A DNA stretch of 14,031 nucleotides, taken from positions 1 through 14,031 of the forward strand of contig JAGVPN010000445.1 of NCBI GenBank assembly GCA_020052215.1, in the 5' to 3' direction. The notes under the pieces were generated by a model that ran no database searches, had not been told where the DNA came from, and saw nothing but the letters and a program-made list of their open reading frames with translations. Origin of the DNA: Syntrophobacterales bacterium (GTDB lineage: Bacteria > Desulfobacterota > Desulfobaccia > Desulfobaccales > 0-14-0-80-60-11). Positions 12,014-14,031 of this stretch are shown here, one piece after another. Position 1 is the stretch's first letter; every line of letters starts with the position of its first letter. A program made the translations under genes and the position numbers.

Positions 12014-12373
12014 TCAGCCCCGGATCCAGGTCCAGGCCTCCGGGAGTTCGGCCCGGGAAAAGTTTCGCACCTCTCCGGCGATCAAAGGCGCCATGAGTTT
12101 CAGTTGGAGGCTGAGCCACCAGGAGGCCCCCACCACGGCAATCCTCTGGAAGTCATCCCGGTGTTGAAGGCCGAAGGCCTCCTGTGATAACGCCTCCAGG
12201 TCCGATCCCTGGAAATCTTCATCCAGACAGAGGAGCACCCGCACCCGGCCGTGCTCCCGGATCAGGTTTTTTAGGCGGGGAATCAGCAACTCCTGGCAGT
12301 CCCGGCTGGTGAACTTGCCGCCGACCTTCAACCCCAGGATGTTTGCCTGACTTTCCGGCAGGATTTGCAGCAT
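12014..12373 (-). CDS. SpoIIAA-like (STAS/CRAL-TRIO-type) family protein
   Basis: A 119-residue cytosolic protein. The pattern MLQILPESQANILGLKVGGKFTSRDCQELLIPRLKNLIREHGRVRVLLCLDEDFQGSDLEALSQEAFGLQHRDDFQRIAVVGASWWLSLQLKLMAPLIAGEVRNF, ending in ELPEAWTWI, matches the SpoIIAA-like family (formerly DUF3478). Diagnostic points are the 'vlgl.v.GklT..Dy..l...l..li...g.vrlLl.ld.dF.Gw' half, the 'fgl.h...f.rIAvVGd..w......l..p' half, and 'e.r.F....l.eA..Wi' at the end. Members adopt an alternating alpha/beta STAS-like fold with a lipophilic pocket; biological roles are mostly unknown. The usual Trp of the family's 'F.GW' position is replaced here (FQGSD). The gene is isolated, convergent with the 75-aa gene, and has only a weak ribosome site upstream. 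Confidence 0.8.
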   Translation of the reverse strand: MLQILPESQANILGLKVGGKFTSRDCQELLIPRLKNLIREHGRVRVLLCLDEDFQGSDLEALSQEAFGLQHRDDFQRIAVVGASWWLSLQLKLMAPLIAGEVRNFSRAELPEAWTWIRG

Positions 12374-12464
12374 ATTAGGATAGATGGGCTTTCACTCGGG
12401 TTAATGGTTCCCAAGCATTAATTCATGTTCCTTCGGAACACCCGAAACTATGAAAAGTCGGTGG

Positions 12465-12665
12465 GGCGGGCCTCCGTGCCCGCCGCCTTTGGTGGCACAG
12501 GCTTCCAGCCTGTGCACGCACCGGCAAGATGCCGGTGCCACAAAAACTTTTTGGAGCAGGCGCTTGGGAATCGAAAGAAATTTTCCTTCGTACGTGTTCC
12601 GCACCAAGAATGGCGCGTGAGACGCGCCCTACGGATTCTAGTAGAGATGGTGGGCAGTGCCCACC
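12465..12665. repeat. Array of five unrelated short palindromes (REP-like)
   Basis: Five perfect hairpins with 3-6 base loops: GGCGGGC/GCCCGCC (12465-12484), GCACAGGCT/AGCCTGTGC (12495-12515), GCACCGGC/GCCGGTGC (12518-12538), GGCGCGT/ACGCGCC (12612-12628) and GGTGGGC/GCCCACC (12649-12665). Several are bordered by GTGGC, CCACA or CCTAC(A), resembling the scattered palindromes found in many genomes and linked to REP-associated tyrosine transposases. Short frames across them give artefactual peptides, not genes. Confidence 0.65.
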
Positions 12666-12708
12666 CTACATCTTAATCGCCCGGGCCAACCCCAAGTCTT
12701 TGCTGAAA

Positions 12709-12733
12709 GCTGACTGCTGACTGCTGACAGCTG
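12709..12733. repeat. 7-bp tandem repeat next to the M16 gene stop codon
   Basis: Three consecutive heptamers GCTGACT, GCTGACT, GCTGACA followed by GCTG, ending two bases before the minus-strand stop codon complement at 12736. Confidence 0.7.
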
Positions 12734-12735
12734 CC

Positions 12736-14025
12736 TTAACCCAGGCTATAATCGCCCGGATTATCCACCGGCCCCAGGAGTGCCACGGCCCAGGCTTCCG
12801 GTCTCAGCAGGTCCCGGGCCGCTTCCAGGACCTCGTCCGCGGTGACCTTCAGCAGGCCCGCGATGATGTCCTCCTGGGGGATATAGCGGCCGAAGTTCAG
12901 CTCATTTTTGGCCAGACGCCCCATGAGATGCTCGCAATCCTCCGAGGACAGAATGATGGAGCCCCGGAGGTTTTCTTTGGCCGCGGTCAACTCCGCCTCG
13001 GAGACTTTCTCCTCCTGCAACTGCTTGAGTTCCCGGCGGATGGCGGCCATGATGGCCGAAAGGTTTTGGGGACTCACCCCGGCGGAGATGCCCACCAGCC
13101 CGGCATCGCTGAAAAACTGGAGGAACGAGTGGATAGAATAGGCCAGCCCAAGCTGCTCCCGAATTACCTGAAAGAGGCGCGAACTCATGTTGCCTCCCAG
13201 GACCATCTGGAGCATGGTGGCAGCGTAGCGCCGGGGATCGCCCGCCGCCAATCCCGGTCCGCCCAGGACCAGGTTGACCTGCTCCAGGTCACGGGAGAGG
13301 GCGTAGACCCCGGGATGAGTGGTGATAGCCTGGCGTTTTCGGCCCGGGGCACCGTTGATAAACCCTTCGAAACCGGCGGCCACCAGATCCACCAGTTCCT
13401 GGTGCCGGACCCGGCCGGCCGCGGCCACTACCATGTCTTCGGGCCGGTAGGCGATCTTCCGGTAAGCCAGCAGGTCTTCCCGGCTCACCTGGGCGATGTG
13501 CTCCGCTTCCCCCAGGATGGGCCAGCCGAAGGGGTTGTCCCCCCAGAAGCTCCGGGCAAAGTGTACCTGAACCAGTTCTTCCGGGCTGTCATCCTGGGCG
13601 GAAATCTCTTCCAGGATGACCTGCCGCTCCCGGTCCAGGTCCTCCGCGGCCAGTTGGGACTTGAGGACCAGGTCGCCCAACAGGTCCACCAACCGGGGGA
13701 GGCGCTCCGCCAGGACTCGCCCGTGGAAGCAGGTCTGCTCCTTACCGGTGAAGGCGTTGCACAGGCCCCCTAACTGGTCGATTTCCCGGGCGATGTCCAG
13801 GACGGTACGTCGGGGGGTACCCTTAAAGGCCATGTGCTCCAGGAAATGCGTCAGACCGTTCTCGGCGCCGGTCTCGTCCCTGGAGCCCACATTGAGCCAA
13901 ATCCCCACCGCCGCCGAGTGGAAGTGGGAAACTTCCTCGGTAACGACCCGAAGACCGTTACTCAGGACGCTTTTTTGGTTCACGTCCGCCCCGGCGATCG
14001 GATTCGTCCGGTTGGGGGTTGTCAT
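12736..14025 (-). CDS. M16-family zinc metallopeptidase (processing-peptidase-like)
   Basis: A 429-residue peptidase of family M16 (pitrilysin / mitochondrial processing peptidase beta group). The inverted zinc motif HxxEH is present as HFLEH (His60, Glu63, His64) in GLTHFLEHMAFKGT. The third ligand is a Glu about 76 residues on, in RERQVILEEI (E140). Other signatures are LSNGLRVVTEEV at the start, ENGLTHF, LGGLCNAFTGKEQTCFHGRVL, the non-catalytic second half with GGNMSSRLFQVIREQLGLAYSIHSF (the R..Y substrate-contact region, about 278-302), and SAGVSPQNL. The length fits single-unit bacterial M16B enzymes, which act on small or unfolded peptides, probably as dimers. No signal peptide; the start ATG lies six bases from the window edge, so promoter and ribosome site are not visible. 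Confidence 0.95.
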   Translation of the reverse strand: MTTPNRTNPIAGADVNQKSVLSNGLRVVTEEVSHFHSAAVGIWLNVGSRDETGAENGLTHFLEHMAFKGTPRRTVLDIAREIDQLGGLCNAFTGKEQTCFHGRVLAERLPRLVDLLGDLVLKSQLAAEDLDRERQVILEEISAQDDSPEELVQVHFARSFWGDNPFGWPILGEAEHIAQVSREDLLAYRKIAYRPEDMVVAAAGRVRHQELVDLVAAGFEGFINGAPGRKRQAITTHPGVYALSRDLEQVNLVLGGPGLAAGDPRRYAATMLQMVLGGNMSSRLFQVIREQLGLAYSIHSFLQFFSDAGLVGISAGVSPQNLSAIMAAIRRELKQLQEEKVSEAELTAAKENLRGSIILSSEDCEHLMGRLAKNELNFGRYIPQEDIIAGLLKVTADEVLEAARDLLRPEAWAVALLGPVDNPGDYSLG

Positions 14026-14031
14026 TGGGGA

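Larger units (their letters stand above)
12374..12735. other. Intergenic region rich in palindromes; no gene
   Basis: Some 360 bases between the SpoIIAA-like and M16 genes. It contains the five-hairpin array and a 7-bp tandem repeat at its right end. No recognisable protein or RNA gene. The hairpins may terminate transcription of the M16 gene entering from the right. Confidence 0.6.

Noticed and set aside
12465..12665. CRISPR array
   Set aside because: The repeats are palindromes of different sequence, not regularly spaced identical direct repeats, and no cas genes are present.
12425..12676. 83-codon frame with a GGTGFQPVHA-type peptide
   Set aside because: This is the typical artefact of translating palindromic intergenic repeats; similar peptides arise from the repeat at 11501-11606.

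Overview
This is a GC-rich bacterial chromosome segment (most genes have GC-rich codons with G/C at third positions). It carries a very AT-rich insert at roughly 5.9-7.5 kb. Gene content (ilvB preceded by a YdcH/DUF465 gene, PyrR, YjbQ, a secreted DUF3108 family, an M16 peptidase) and the many short palindromic intergenic repeats suggest a Desulfobacterota (deltaproteobacterial) lineage such as Desulfobacca-like organisms. That placement is inferred from gene style, not from a marker gene.

Left part, minus strand (1-5898). The 5' end of ilvB (acetolactate synthase) runs off the window and overlaps a small YdcH-like gene; a good promoter lies upstream of the pair. A 43-residue membrane peptide gene follows, with its own promoter and a textbook intrinsic terminator. 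A 137-bp element of nested inverted repeats (1554-1690) separates it from a four-gene operon transcribed leftwards: pyrR, an unknown 412-aa protein, yjbQ, and an unknown 579-aa protein. Every junction in that operon overlaps or abuts. The pyrR leader (about 230 nt) contains a PyrR-binding-loop-like motif.

Centre, plus strand (5969-7501). The AT-rich island encodes, in order, a DUF4258 toxin-like protein, an antitoxin with a YgiT/MqsA-type zinc finger plus an XRE helix-turn-helix and a long C-terminal tail, and a SecB-like chaperone. This is the architecture of a toxin-antitoxin-chaperone (TAC) system. A near-perfect palindrome overlapping a TTGACA/TATAGT promoter sits at its front and is a likely autoregulatory operator. 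An upstream 40-codon ORF has a strong ribosome binding site. The island ends against a transposase C-terminal remnant on the opposite strand. This is the most interesting system in the window.

Right part. A plus-strand operon (7865-11494) encodes a J-domain protein, three tandem secreted DUF3108 proteins and an alpha/beta hydrolase. The middle DUF3108 gene looks like a chimera made by an 838-bp tandem duplication. A second hairpin-bearing repeat element (11501-11606), a 75-aa acidic protein with a terminator, a minus-strand SpoIIAA-like protein, a 200-bp array of unrelated palindromes, and a minus-strand M16 zinc peptidase (12736-14025) complete the window.
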